Part shown: positions 32,625 to 40,085 of the stretch, piece by piece
Layout of the letters: every line of letters begins with the position of its first letter
How positions within the stretch are numbered: position 1 is the stretch's first letter
Assembly: GCF_000422405.1 (NCBI RefSeq)
Contig: NZ_AULS01000002.1
Span: 372,001-436,000, forward strand
Direction: 5' to 3'
DNA length: 64,000 nt
Source: Microbacterium luticocti DSM 19459
GTDB taxonomy: Bacteria > Actinomycetota > Actinomycetes > Actinomycetales > Microbacteriaceae
The notes under the pieces: model-generated
The model's database searches: none
Seen by the model: only the letters and a program-made list of their open reading frames with translations
What the model was told of the DNA's origin: nothing
Program-made: the position numbers and the translations under genes

Positions 32625-32914
32625 TTCCAGCCGCAGCCCGCGATACCGCGAGCGGTTGATCACGTCGCGCACGGTCAGCACCTGTACCGGTGACATCCAT
32701 GATCGAGCAGCACAATGGCGTCGCCGCGGGTGACGCCGTACAGCTCGAACGCGTCCGCGACCTCGAACGAGACCGCTGACCGATCGTCGCGCCACGCCCG
32801 CTCTGCGATCAGCGCGGCGGGCACCACGAACGGCTGGCGCTCGGGCATGAGCCAACCGCGCCAACGCCCCACGAGCTCGTCGTCGACGTCGATGCCGAGC
32901 ACGCTCACGGTCAT
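32607..32914 (-). pseudogene. Small hypothetical gene with apparent frameshift
   Basis: The first frame from ATG 32914 gives 79 residues (MTVSVLGIDVDDELVGRWRG ... RGDAIVLLDHGCHRYRC) and stops at 32675. The start is regular in composition, but the last ~7 residues are not. In another frame the DNA immediately continues as SPVQVLTVRDVINRSRYRG and on to RRSLV, stopping at 32607, which reads like the natural end of a small beta-rich protein. The simplest reading is a one-base indel near 32680-32705. If not a sequencing error, the gene is broken or uses recoding. The family is not recognised. Confidence 0.55.
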
Positions 32915-32985
32915 CCCGCGAGCGTAGCGGCACCCGCGCGCAGCGGCACCCGCGACGTCATCGCTCAGCGCGTGCCTCGCCAGGG

Positions 32986-33384
32986 TCAGACGGCTTCGGC
33001 GCGCACGCCCGGCAAGGTGCCGAACCGTGCGACGGCATCGCGGCTGACGATGGTCCGATCCGTCTGCAGTGCGTGCGCGGCGATGATGAGGTCATGGGCG
33101 CCGCGCGGGGCTCCTTGGCGACGAACGTCGGCGATCAGCCGAGCGTGGTGGGCGGCCGTCGCTTCGGTGTAGTCGAGCACGTCGACCACCGACAGGAGGA
33201 CTGCCAGTATTCGGGCTCGCTCAGCCGCGCGCTCCGGAGTCGCTGCCAACTCGATGCCGACGCGGAACTCGGCGACCGTGATCGACGCGACAGCGAGCTC
33301 GTCGTCGTCGAACATCGCGCGGTCGATGGAACCGCGCTCGTACTCGATGAGGACGTCGGTATCGAGTATCAGGCGTCGCGCCAC
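32986..33384 (-). CDS. vapC: PIN-domain toxin VapC
   Basis: A 132-residue PIN protein. It has LILDTDVLIEYERG with the first Asp, the Glu in ITVAEFRVG, AHDLIIAAHA with the third acidic residue and TIVSRDAVARFG with the fourth, so the metal site is intact. Like other VapC proteins it should be a sequence-specific ribonuclease. It overlaps its antitoxin by 16 bases, a common arrangement that couples their translation. It is the second complete Phd/VapC pair in this window and is not closely similar to the first. Confidence 0.93.
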   Translation of the reverse strand: MARRLILDTDVLIEYERGSIDRAMFDDDELAVASITVAEFRVGIELAATPERAAERARILAVLLSVVDVLDYTEATAAHHARLIADVRRQGAPRGAHDLIIAAHALQTDRTIVSRDAVARFGTLPGVRAEAV

Positions 33385-33629
33385 GGGTCCACCGAGTCGT
33401 CGCGGACCAGACGCAGGGCATCGGCGACATCGCCGTCGAGGTCGATATCGAACCCGGGCACACCCGACTCCAGCGCAGAACGCAGGTCACGCCCGGTCCG
33501 ACGCCGCGCGGGGTGGATCTCTGCGACAGCGTGGCCCCCTCGCGTGATCGTCACGCCTTCGCCGCCCTCGACTGCATCGAGCAGGTCGGAGAAGCGACGA
33601 GACGCCTCCGTCGCGGTGATGGTGCGCAC
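33369..33629 (-). CDS. Phd/YefM-family antitoxin
   Basis: An 86-residue protein starting MRTITATEASRRFSDLLDAV, the usual Phd start, followed by EGVTITRGGHAVAEIHPA, which completes the DNA-binding fold. The acidic C-terminus (FDIDLDGDVADALRLVRDD) fits the toxin-binding tail. The start is GTG at 33629. A palindrome 22 bases upstream (33651-33662) is a good candidate autoregulatory operator. Confidence 0.93.
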   Translation of the reverse strand: MRTITATEASRRFSDLLDAVEGGEGVTITRGGHAVAEIHPARRRTGRDLRSALESGVPGFDIDLDGDVADALRLVRDDSVDPWRDA

Positions 33630-33650
33630 GCTTCGACACTATCTGATTAT

Positions 33651-33662
33651 CTGACCGGTCAG
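33651..33662. promoter_or_regulatory. Candidate operator of the Phd/VapC pair
   Basis: CTGACCGGTCAG is a perfect 12-bp palindrome between the divergent phd and DUF4287 genes, in an AT-richer patch containing TGATTATC. Its position just upstream of the antitoxin start fits autoregulation by the Phd/VapC complex. Function is inferred from position and symmetry only. Confidence 0.45.
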
Positions 33663-33713
33663 GTCATCAGTGCGTCCTGGTAGCGTCGAGGCCACCGAAC
33701 GGACGGAGCGCGG

Positions 33714-33923
33714 ATGGCCGAGCAGGTGAAGGGTCCGAAGTCGTACTTCCCGTCGATCGAGGCGAAATACGGCCGGACCATCGACGAATGGATCGCCGTG
33801 TTGCGCCCGCATGCGGGCGAGAAGCACATGGACCAGGTCGCGTTCCTCAAAGAGCAGGGTATGGGTCACGGCCACGCGAACGCGCTCGTGCACGTGTTCC
33901 GCACCGAGCACGACGGCGCCTGA
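33714..33923 (+). CDS. DUF4287 domain protein
   Basis: A 69-residue protein, MAEQVKGPKSYFPSIEAKYG, then GRTIDEWIAVLRPHAGEKHM and KEQGMGHGHANALVHVFR. This matches the small DUF4287 family, found alone or fused to DUF5655 in Actinobacteria. Its function is unknown; the helical fold and conserved W, GMGHGHANALV are typical. It is transcribed divergently from the Phd/VapC pair. Confidence 0.85.
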   Translation: MAEQVKGPKSYFPSIEAKYGRTIDEWIAVLRPHAGEKHMDQVAFLKEQGMGHGHANALVHVFRTEHDGA

Positions 33924-33928
33924 GCGCA

Positions 33929-34306
33929 TCAGCCCTCGAGCGCACCGCGGACGTCGGTGCGGGCGAAGTCATCGCCGACGTAGAGCAGCGGCTCACGCCG
34001 CACGGTCGCCAACGCATAGGCGAAGCAGTCGCCGAGGTTGAGCCGCGCCGGGTGCCCTGACCCACGTCCGTAGTCCCGATATGCCTGGCGGGCGACGCGC
34101 GCCTGTTCCGCATCCAGTGGCACGACGTCGAGCTCCAGTGCGTCGATGAACGCATCGAAACGCCCGGAGCGGACGGGGTCTCGTGGGCCGTCCGCGACGA
34201 CGGATGCCTCGACCAGCGTCGCAGCCGACATCCCGACATGTTCGGCCTCTTCGAGCGCTGCGAGCACCTTTCTACCCTGGCTGCACGACGCCCTGTGGAT
34301 AACCAC
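33929..34306 (-). pseudogene. Degenerate VapC-like PIN protein, first catalytic Asp lost
   Basis: The 125-codon frame has a clear VapC body: LAALEEAEHVGMSAATLVEA with the conserved Glu, LNLGDCFAYALA with the third acidic residue and LLYVGDDFARTDV with the fourth. The start, however, reads MVIHRASCSQGRKVLAAL where VapC proteins have MVIDTSAxVAILLxEPE: Asp4 is His and about eight residues are missing. No antitoxin gene lies upstream, where the DUF4262 gene begins. It is probably an inactive remnant, though an indel in the assembly could mimic this. Confidence 0.7.
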
Positions 34307-34386
34307 GGAGCGTTGTCCGCGGCCCGGACTATCGTGCTCGGCACGTGCCCTCGACCCGATGCATCCACTCCGAGAGGAACGCCTTC

Positions 34387-34908
34387 ATGTCACCCGCACC
34401 CACACCCCAACAGAGCGCCTGGCTCGATCAAGACGACGCACGCACCGCCGATACGATCCGCCGCCATGGCGTCTGCCTGCAACTCATCGGCATGGGCACG
34501 TGCTCCGTTCCCGGCTGCATGTGCTCGGCCGAATCGGAAAGGCCGTTCGCCTACACGATCGGACTGTTCGGGATTGCCCATCCCGAGCTCGTCATCGTCG
34601 GCGTCGGGATGCCGACGGTTGCATCCGTCCTCAATTCCGCCGCGCGACTCGTGCTCGACGGGGCTCGCCTCACCCCGGGCGAGAACCTCATACTTCCCTG
34701 CTGGGACAGGCGCATCTTCGTCGAGGAAGTGCCGAACCCCGGCGACATCGCCTTCGGTGCCAACCGGCATTATCAGCGCCCGGCTGAGGCATCGGTGCCC
34801 CTGCTGCAATTGACATACACCGACAGGCGTGGCCGGTTCCCGTGGGATCCGAGGTACACCGGGTCGCGCCGCCGCCAACCGCGGCCCGGTAAATGGGATG
34901 CGCGCTGA
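34387..34908 (+). CDS. DUF4262 domain protein
   Basis: A 173-residue protein starting MSPAPTPQQSAWLDQDD. DUF4262 features are RRHGVCLQLIGMG, then FAYTIGLFGIAHPELVIVGV. A Cys-rich patch (CSVPGCMC) may bind metal. I prefer ATG 34387, which has GAGAGGAA about 9 bases upstream, over the start 14 codons earlier. The function of the family is unknown. The gene is convergent with the DUF3516 helicase, with a palindromic repeat between them. Confidence 0.82.
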   Translation: MSPAPTPQQSAWLDQDDARTADTIRRHGVCLQLIGMGTCSVPGCMCSAESERPFAYTIGLFGIAHPELVIVGVGMPTVASVLNSAARLVLDGARLTPGENLILPCWDRRIFVEEVPNPGDIAFGANRHYQRPAEASVPLLQLTYTDRRGRFPWDPRYTGSRRRQPRPGKWDAR

Positions 34909-34989
34909 GGTCGACGTGGCCCTACGGCCGCACGGCCTCCGTCTCGCGCGCAACGGCTGCGCCGGCCTCGGCCGATGGATCGAGGCATC

Positions 34990-35076
34990 CGTGCACAACT
35001 GCGGGGATTCTCGGCGACACGCCGTCGATTCCGCGCGGGGCACGGCGTGTCGGGAAAAATCCCCGCAGTTGTGCAC
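34990..35076. repeat. Long imperfect palindrome, copy 1 of 3
   Basis: The outer arm GTGCACAACTGCGGGGA (34990-35006) is matched exactly by TCCCCGCAGTTGTGCAC (35060-35076). Further in, CGACACGCCGT pairs with ACGGCGTGTCG. The two arms are about 35 bases with a few internal mismatches around a ~16-base loop. Two near-identical copies lie at 37789-37873 and 52487-52573. All three are intergenic. Apparent peptides from the arms (HNCGD...RRHA) are artefacts of the repeat. Confidence 0.9.
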
Positions 35077-35155
35077 ACCGCAGTTGTGTACACCGCAGAT
35101 GCACCGCACAGACGCACCCCGCAGATACACCGCCCGCAGACACGCCCACCCACGG
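35062..35155. repeat. Degenerate tandem repeat beside palindrome copy 1
   Basis: About six imperfect units of 11-15 bases follow the right arm, beginning CGCAGTTGTGCACAC then CGCAGTTGTGTACAC and drifting to CGCAGATACAC and CGCAGACAC. They look like expansions of the palindrome's outer arm. Together with the palindrome they fill the DUF4262/helicase intergenic region (34909-35178). Confidence 0.65.
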
Positions 35156-35178
35156 GCGAGACCGCGATCAGCTCGGCC

Positions 35179-37683
35179 CTACAGCCGCACGACCTCGGTC
35201 ACCCGCACGACGGCCGCACCGGCTTCGGCCGACGCGTCCAGGTCGACCACCGCGCGGATGCGCCAGTCGTGGTCGCCGGCGGGATCGTCGATGGTCTGCT
35301 CGACGTGCCACGTCCCGCTCGAGGCGGCCGACTCGTCGATCGCGCACAGCCGCGGCGAGCGCGCGTGGCCGTCGATGCCGATCGAATCGTGCTCGGCGAA
35401 GTACTCGTCGAGCACGACCGGCCACGCGGCATCCGGGTCGAGCTCGACCAGCTCGTCGTCGCGCTGCAGCGCCGCCAGCTGTACGCGCCGGAACATCTCG
35501 TTGCGCACCAGCACCGTGAACGCCCGATGGTTCGCGACCACCGACGGCGGCGCCGGCGGCAGCACCGGCTCGTCGGAGCGGACAGACGGATGCACCAGCT
35601 GCTCCCACTCGTCGACCAGGCTCGAATCGACCTGCCGCACCAGCTCGCCCAGCCACTCGATCACGTCGAGCAGCTCCGAGGTGCGCGCCTCGAGCGGCAC
35701 CGTCTGCCGGATCGCGCGGTACGCGTCGGAGAGGTAGCGCAGCACGAGCCCTTCGCTGCGGGCGAGTTGGTAGAACGATACGAACTCCGAGAATGACAGC
35801 GCCCGCTCGAACATGTCGCGCACCACCGATTTCGGCGAGAGCGTGAAGTCGCGCACCCACGGCTGGCTCGACGCGAACACCTCGTACGCCTGGTGCAGCA
35901 GCTCGTCGAGCGGCTTGGGGTAAGTGACCTCCTCGAGCAGCTCCATGCGCTGGTCGTAGTCGAGACCGTCCTGTTTCATCGCCGCCACGGCCTCGCCGCG
36001 CGCCTTGTACTCCTGCTGCGCGAGGATCGCCCGCGGATCGTCGAGCGTCGCCTCGATCACGCTCACCACATCGAGCGCGTAATGCCCGGATCCGGCCGCG
36101 CCGGGCGCGTCGTCCGGGTCGAGCAGCGCGATCGCGGCGAGCGCGAACGGCGACAGCGGCTGGTTCAACGCGAAGTTCGGCTGCAGGTCGACGGTGAGAC
36201 GGATGCCAGGCCCCGAAGCCTCGACGATGCCGGCGTCGCGCAGGGTGCGGAAGATCGCCAACGCCCGTCGCGCCAGCGCGTACTGCTGCGGCCGCGTCTG
36301 GTGGTTGTCGAACACCAGCGACCGCACGTTCCCGAACACGTCGCCGCCGCGGGCGATCACGTTGATGAGCATCGCCGCGGTCAGCGGCAGTTGCGGCACG
36401 AGCGCTTCGGGTGTGGCATCCACCAGCCGTTCGAACGACCCCTTGCCCCAGTTCACGGCGCCGATCGGCGCCTTCTTGCGCACGATCTTCTTGCGCTTGG
36501 CGGGGTTGTCGGCCGCCTTGGCGAGCGCCGCGGCGTTCTCGATCTCCCACTCCGGAGCCATCACCACAACGTTGCCGTACGGGTCGAACCCGGCGCGCCC
36601 GGCGCGGCCGGCGACCTGATGGAACTCGCGGGCGCTCAGCTGCCGCATCCGGGTGCCGTCGAACTTCGCCAGTTCGGTGATCACGACGGTGCGGATGGGC
36701 ACGTTGATGCCCACGCCCAGTGTGTCGGTGCCGCAGATCACGCGCAGCAGCCCGCGCTGCGCGAGCGTTTCGACCAGGCGCCGGTACCGGGGCAGCATGC
36801 CGGCGTGATGGATGCCGATGCCCGCGCGCACGAGTCGCGACAGGGTCTTGCCGAATCCGGTCGAGAAGCGGAAGTCGCCGATCGCTTCGGCGATGGCGTC
36901 GCACTGCTCGCGCGTGGCGATCTTCATGCTCGACAGCGCCTGCGCGCGCTCGAGCGCGGCGGCCTGCGAGAAGTGCACGATGTACACCGGCGTCTCGGCG
37001 TCGCGCAGCAGCAGCTCGACCACCTCGTGCACCGGCCGGATCTCGTACGAGAAGTGCAGCGGCACCGGGCGCTGGGCGCCGGTGACCTGTGCCACCGGGC
37101 GTCCGGTGCGCCGCTCGAGGTCTTCGGCGAGCGCCGTGACGTCGCCGAGCGTGGCCGACATCAGCAGGAACTGCGCGCGCGGCAGCAGCAGCAGTGGCAC
37201 CTGCCACGCCCAGCCGCGGTCGGGGTCGCCGTAGAAGTGGAACTCGTCCATCACGACCTGGTCCACCGGAGCATCGGCGCCCTGCCGCAACGCCATGTTC
37301 GCCAGGATCTCGGCGGTGCAGCACACGATCGGCGCGTCGGGGTTCACCGACGAGTCACCGGTGACCATGCCGACGTTCTGCGCCCCGAAGATCTCGACGA
37401 GGGCGAAGAACTTCTCGCTCACGAGTGCCTTGATCGGCGCGGTGTAGAAGGTGCGGCGGCCGGATGCCACGGCCGCCGCGTGCGCGGCGACGGCGACCAG
37501 CGATTTGCCTGTGCCGGTGGGTGTCGACAGGATGACGTGCGATCCCGAGACCAGTTCGATCACGGCCTCGTCCTGGGCTGGATACAGAGTCAGCCCCCGG
37601 TCGGCGGCCCACGAGACGAACCCGTCGTACACGCTGTCGGCGTCGGCGCCGGCGCTGCGCATCCGGTCGAGCAGGGAACTCAC
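35179..37683 (-). CDS. DEAD/DEAH-box helicase with DUF3516 C-terminal domain
   Basis: An 834-residue superfamily 2 helicase. It has Walker A STPTGTGKSL near residue 55, a DEFHFYG box near 150, LLMSATLGD near 180, and helicase motif VI HQVAGRAGRAGFDPYG near 365. The C-terminal half is the actinobacterial DUF3516 region. The family is related to Ski2/Mtr4-like RNA helicases; in bacteria its substrate is not established. The start is uncertain: GTG 37683 (VSSLLDRM) is used because the frame upstream overlaps repeat DNA. It is flanked on both sides by the palindromic repeat family. Confidence 0.9.
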   Translation of the reverse strand: MSSLLDRMRSAGADADSVYDGFVSWAADRGLTLYPAQDEAVIELVSGSHVILSTPTGTGKSLVAVAAHAAAVASGRRTFYTAPIKALVSEKFFALVEIFGAQNVGMVTGDSSVNPDAPIVCCTAEILANMALRQGADAPVDQVVMDEFHFYGDPDRGWAWQVPLLLLPRAQFLLMSATLGDVTALAEDLERRTGRPVAQVTGAQRPVPLHFSYEIRPVHEVVELLLRDAETPVYIVHFSQAAALERAQALSSMKIATREQCDAIAEAIGDFRFSTGFGKTLSRLVRAGIGIHHAGMLPRYRRLVETLAQRGLLRVICGTDTLGVGINVPIRTVVITELAKFDGTRMRQLSAREFHQVAGRAGRAGFDPYGNVVVMAPEWEIENAAALAKAADNPAKRKKIVRKKAPIGAVNWGKGSFERLVDATPEALVPQLPLTAAMLINVIARGGDVFGNVRSLVFDNHQTRPQQYALARRALAIFRTLRDAGIVEASGPGIRLTVDLQPNFALNQPLSPFALAAIALLDPDDAPGAAGSGHYALDVVSVIEATLDDPRAILAQQEYKARGEAVAAMKQDGLDYDQRMELLEEVTYPKPLDELLHQAYEVFASSQPWVRDFTLSPKSVVRDMFERALSFSEFVSFYQLARSEGLVLRYLSDAYRAIRQTVPLEARTSELLDVIEWLGELVRQVDSSLVDEWEQLVHPSVRSDEPVLPPAPPSVVANHRAFTVLVRNEMFRRVQLAALQRDDELVELDPDAAWPVVLDEYFAEHDSIGIDGHARSPRLCAIDESAASSGTWHVEQTIDDPAGDHDWRIRAVVDLDASAEAGAAVVRVTEVVRL

Positions 37684-37788
37684 CCCTCGAGTCTGCCGTA
37701 CCGCCGCGGGGTCGGCCGCCGCATGCAGGCGCCGGCCCGCACACCCCTCGCGAAGCACTCGGCCGGATCACGCGGCGCCCGCGGTCGG

Positions 37789-37873
37789 ACACAACTGCGG
37801 GGATTCTCGGCGACACGCCGCTCTTGCGTGCCCCGGCCCCGGCGTGTCGCGGAAGATCTCCGCAGTTGTGCAC
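37789..37873. repeat. Long imperfect palindrome, copy 2 of 3
   Basis: The left arm (37789-37820) contains ACAACTGCGGGGATTCTCGG and CGACACGCCG; the right arm (37840-37873) contains CGGCGTGTCG and CCGCAGTTGTGCAC. It is the same element as at 34990 and 52487, about 100 bases upstream of the helicase gene start and divergent from the GNAT gene. Confidence 0.88.
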
Positions 37874-38067
37874 GCCCGGCGCATCCGGTTGTGCCCGCCC
37901 GGCGCATCCGGTTGTGCCCGCCCGGCGCAGCGCCTGTGCCCGCCCGGCGCAGCCCGCCCGCCCGGCGCAGCACCGGTGCCCGCCCGGGCCCCGCCGTTGT
38001 GCTCGCCCGCTGCAGCACCGGTGCCCGCCCGGCTCTCCGCCGTTGTGCCCGCCCGGCGCAGCGCCAC
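37865..38067. repeat. Minisatellite-like tandem repeat next to palindrome copy 2
   Basis: About nine imperfect units of 20-24 bases start inside the palindrome's right arm. The core is GTTGTGCCCGCCCGGCGCA; two adjacent copies (37865-37887 and 37888-37910) differ at one base. Nothing in 37684-38124 looks coding, and the open frame running into the pirin gene from here is a repeat artefact. Confidence 0.8.
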
Positions 38068-38124
38068 CCTGCGGAACACCACGGACCGGCCGTACGTTAG
38101 AGGCAGGTGACGAGAGGAGCCGCC

Positions 38125-38445
38125 ATGGCCGAGTCCATCGTGCGCCGCGACGACGAGAACCACCGCTACACCCTGTCTGTCGACGGCGAGCTCGCCGGCT
38201 TCACCGAGATCCGCCGCGACGACGCCGGGCGCCTGGTGATGCCGCACACCGTGATCATCCCGTCGTTCCGGGGGCGGGGCTTGGCCGGGGTGCTGGTCGA
38301 CGGGGCGTTGGCGGATGCCGCGGCCCGCGGCGAGACCGTCGTGCCGGTCTGCCCCGTGGTGCAGAAGCAGGCGCAGAAGCACCTGCGCGATCACGAGATC
38401 GACGGGCTCATCGTCGAGTGGCCCGCGGGAGGCGGCGGCGTATGA
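38125..38445 (+). CDS. Small GNAT-family N-acetyltransferase (Acetyltransf_CG type)
   Basis: A 106-residue protein starting MAESIVRRDDENHRYTLSVD. The RYTLSVDGELAGFTEIRR strand pair, MPHTVIIPSFRGRGLAGVLV acetyl-CoA loop and VVPVCPVVQKQAQKHLRDH ending match the small GNAT_CG family. Its substrate is unknown. AGAGGAG lies 7 bases before the ATG at 38125, favouring this start over GTG 38107. Its TGA overlaps the pirin ATG (ATGA), so the two are co-translated. Confidence 0.88.
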   Translation: MAESIVRRDDENHRYTLSVDGELAGFTEIRRDDAGRLVMPHTVIIPSFRGRGLAGVLVDGALADAAARGETVVPVCPVVQKQAQKHLRDHEIDGLIVEWPAGGGGV

Positions 38446-39464
38446 CCCGGCTGGCTTCGGCGGCCGAGCCCGCCGAGCTGGAGGGCGCCGCCGAGTGCGA
38501 CGGTCCACGCGCGGTGCTGCTGGAATCGCGCGAGGTGCCGCTGGGCGGCGTGCGGGCGATGGAGGTGCACCGTTCGCTGCCGCAGCGCGACCTGCCGATG
38601 ATCGGCGCATGGTGCTTTCTCGACCGGTTCGGACCGCAGACGACGATGATGCGCGTGGAACCGCATCCGCACATCGGGCTGCAGACGGTCACCTGGCCGT
38701 TCGCCGGCGCAGTACGGCACCGTGACACGCTCGGCAGTGACGTTCAGATCATGCGCGGACAACTGAACCTGATGACCAGCGGCGCCGGCATCGCGCACTC
38801 GGAGTATTCGGTCGGCGACGCACCGACCGAGCTCGACGCGCTGCAGCTGTGGGTGGCGCTGCCCGAGTCGCGCCGGCACGGTGAGGCCGCCTTCGAGCAG
38901 CACCGCTCGCTGCCCGAGGTCGAGCTGGCCGCGATCGACGGCCAGGCCGCGTACGGCATCGTGGTGATGGGCCGGTTCGCCGGTGCCGTCTCGCCCGCCT
39001 CGGCGTACACGCCGATCGCAGGCGCCGAGGTGCGCGTGCCGGCCGGAGCCCGTGTGCGGCTGCCCCTGCGCCCGGACTGGGAGTACGGGCTGGTCGGCGT
39101 GGACGGCACGCTCGAGGTGCGCACCGGCATCCCCGCCCCGGGCGATGCCGCAGGGTCGCCGACGGATGCCACGACCGCGCTGACCCCGCAACACCTGCTG
39201 TATCTGGGCGTCGGGCGCGACGGGGTCGAGGTCTCGAGCCGCGACGGGGCGACGGTGTTCGTGCTCGGCGGGCAGCCGTTCGAGGACGAGATCGTGATGT
39301 GGTGGAACTTCGTGGCACGGTCGCACGACGAGATCGTCGCCGCGCGTGAGGCGTGGGAGGCCGGCGACCCGCGGTTCGGGCACGTGGTCGGTCACGGCCC
39401 GGAGCGCATCCCCGCCCCGCCACTGCCCGGCGTCCGCCTCACCCGCCGGCACCGCCGGATCTGA
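38442..39464 (+). CDS. Pirin-family protein
   Basis: A 340-residue bicupin. Pirin motifs are MIGAWCFLDRFGP, EPHPHIGLQTVTWPFAG (iron-ligand His residues), MTSGAGIAHSE and, at the C-terminus, FVLGGQPFEDEIVMWWNFVARS. Family members are iron proteins; some have quercetinase activity and others modulate metabolic enzymes or transcription. Which applies here is not visible. The start ATG overlaps the GNAT stop. A much longer upstream open frame through the minisatellite is rejected. Confidence 0.93.
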   Translation: MTRLASAAEPAELEGAAECDGPRAVLLESREVPLGGVRAMEVHRSLPQRDLPMIGAWCFLDRFGPQTTMMRVEPHPHIGLQTVTWPFAGAVRHRDTLGSDVQIMRGQLNLMTSGAGIAHSEYSVGDAPTELDALQLWVALPESRRHGEAAFEQHRSLPEVELAAIDGQAAYGIVVMGRFAGAVSPASAYTPIAGAEVRVPAGARVRLPLRPDWEYGLVGVDGTLEVRTGIPAPGDAAGSPTDATTALTPQHLLYLGVGRDGVEVSSRDGATVFVLGGQPFEDEIVMWWNFVARSHDEIVAAREAWEAGDPRFGHVVGHGPERIPAPPLPGVRLTRRHRRI

Positions 39465-39523
39465 ACGCCGCCCGGCATCCGCCCCGGTAAGGGGCACCTA
39501 ACCCGCGCCGATAGACTGGACGC

Positions 39524-40078
39524 GTGCCCGCCCCTGCCTCCCTGTCGACGCGCGTTCTGCTCGTGTGCGCCGCCATCGGCGTGGCATCCGGCCTGGTCGG
39601 CAGTGCCGCGGGATGGATCACCACCGCCGTCTTGCTGACCGCACCGATGCTGTACGGGCTGGTGCTCGGCGCGCACGTGATCCCCGGCATCATCGCGCAG
39701 GAGGCACTGCACCTGCCGTGGGTGGCATTGCTGTCGCACGTGCTGGCGGCGCTGGTCGCCAGCGCGACCGCGCCGCAGTGGGCGGGCCGGTTCATCGGCA
39801 CGGCACTGCTGTTCGGCGGCATCCAAGAAGGGGTGGCCGCACTCACCCGCTACCGGGTGTGGAAGGTGTGGCGGTACTTCATCTCGGCGGCGATCATCGG
39901 CATCCTCGTGGCGGTCGTCGTGGCCCTGGCCGTCGACCTCGGGCAGTTCGCCCTGTGGGCGCAGATCGTCTATGTCGTGGTCGCCGTGCTCGGCCCCGTC
40001 GTCTGGACCGCCCTCGGCCTGCTCATCGGCGCGAAGCTGCGGCAGGCGGGCATCGGCCGCCGGCCCGTGCGCCGCTGA
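39524..40078 (+). CDS. ykoE: ECF transporter substrate-specific membrane subunit (YkoE family)
   Basis: A 184-residue membrane protein with about five hydrophobic segments. GLVLGAHVIPGIIAQEALHL and RFIGTALLFGGIQEGVAAL match the YkoE family, the S component of a transporter assigned to hydroxymethylpyrimidine/thiamine precursors in Bacillus. It starts at GTG 39524, shortly after a TAGACT-like -10. It leads a three-gene operon with the dual ATPase and the EcfT-like permease. I looked for a TPP riboswitch upstream and saw none in the 59-base gap. Confidence 0.88.
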   Translation: MPAPASLSTRVLLVCAAIGVASGLVGSAAGWITTAVLLTAPMLYGLVLGAHVIPGIIAQEALHLPWVALLSHVLAALVASATAPQWAGRFIGTALLFGGIQEGVAALTRYRVWKVWRYFISAAIIGILVAVVVALAVDLGQFALWAQIVYVVVAVLGPVVWTALGLLIGAKLRQAGIGRRPVRR

Positions 40079-40085
40079 GGGTGAC

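Noticed and set aside
34990..35150. Short open frames reading HNCGD...RRHA at the three palindromes
   Set aside because: The peptides are the translated arms of a non-coding repeat found at all three sites.
37824..38441. 5' extension of the pirin frame through the minisatellite
   Set aside because: The translation is repeat-derived (Pro/Ala/Arg/Cys) and the real start overlaps the GNAT stop as ATGA.
39465..39523. TPP riboswitch upstream of ykoE
   Set aside because: The 59-base gap is too short and lacks the conserved CTGAGA and ACCTGA-type elements.
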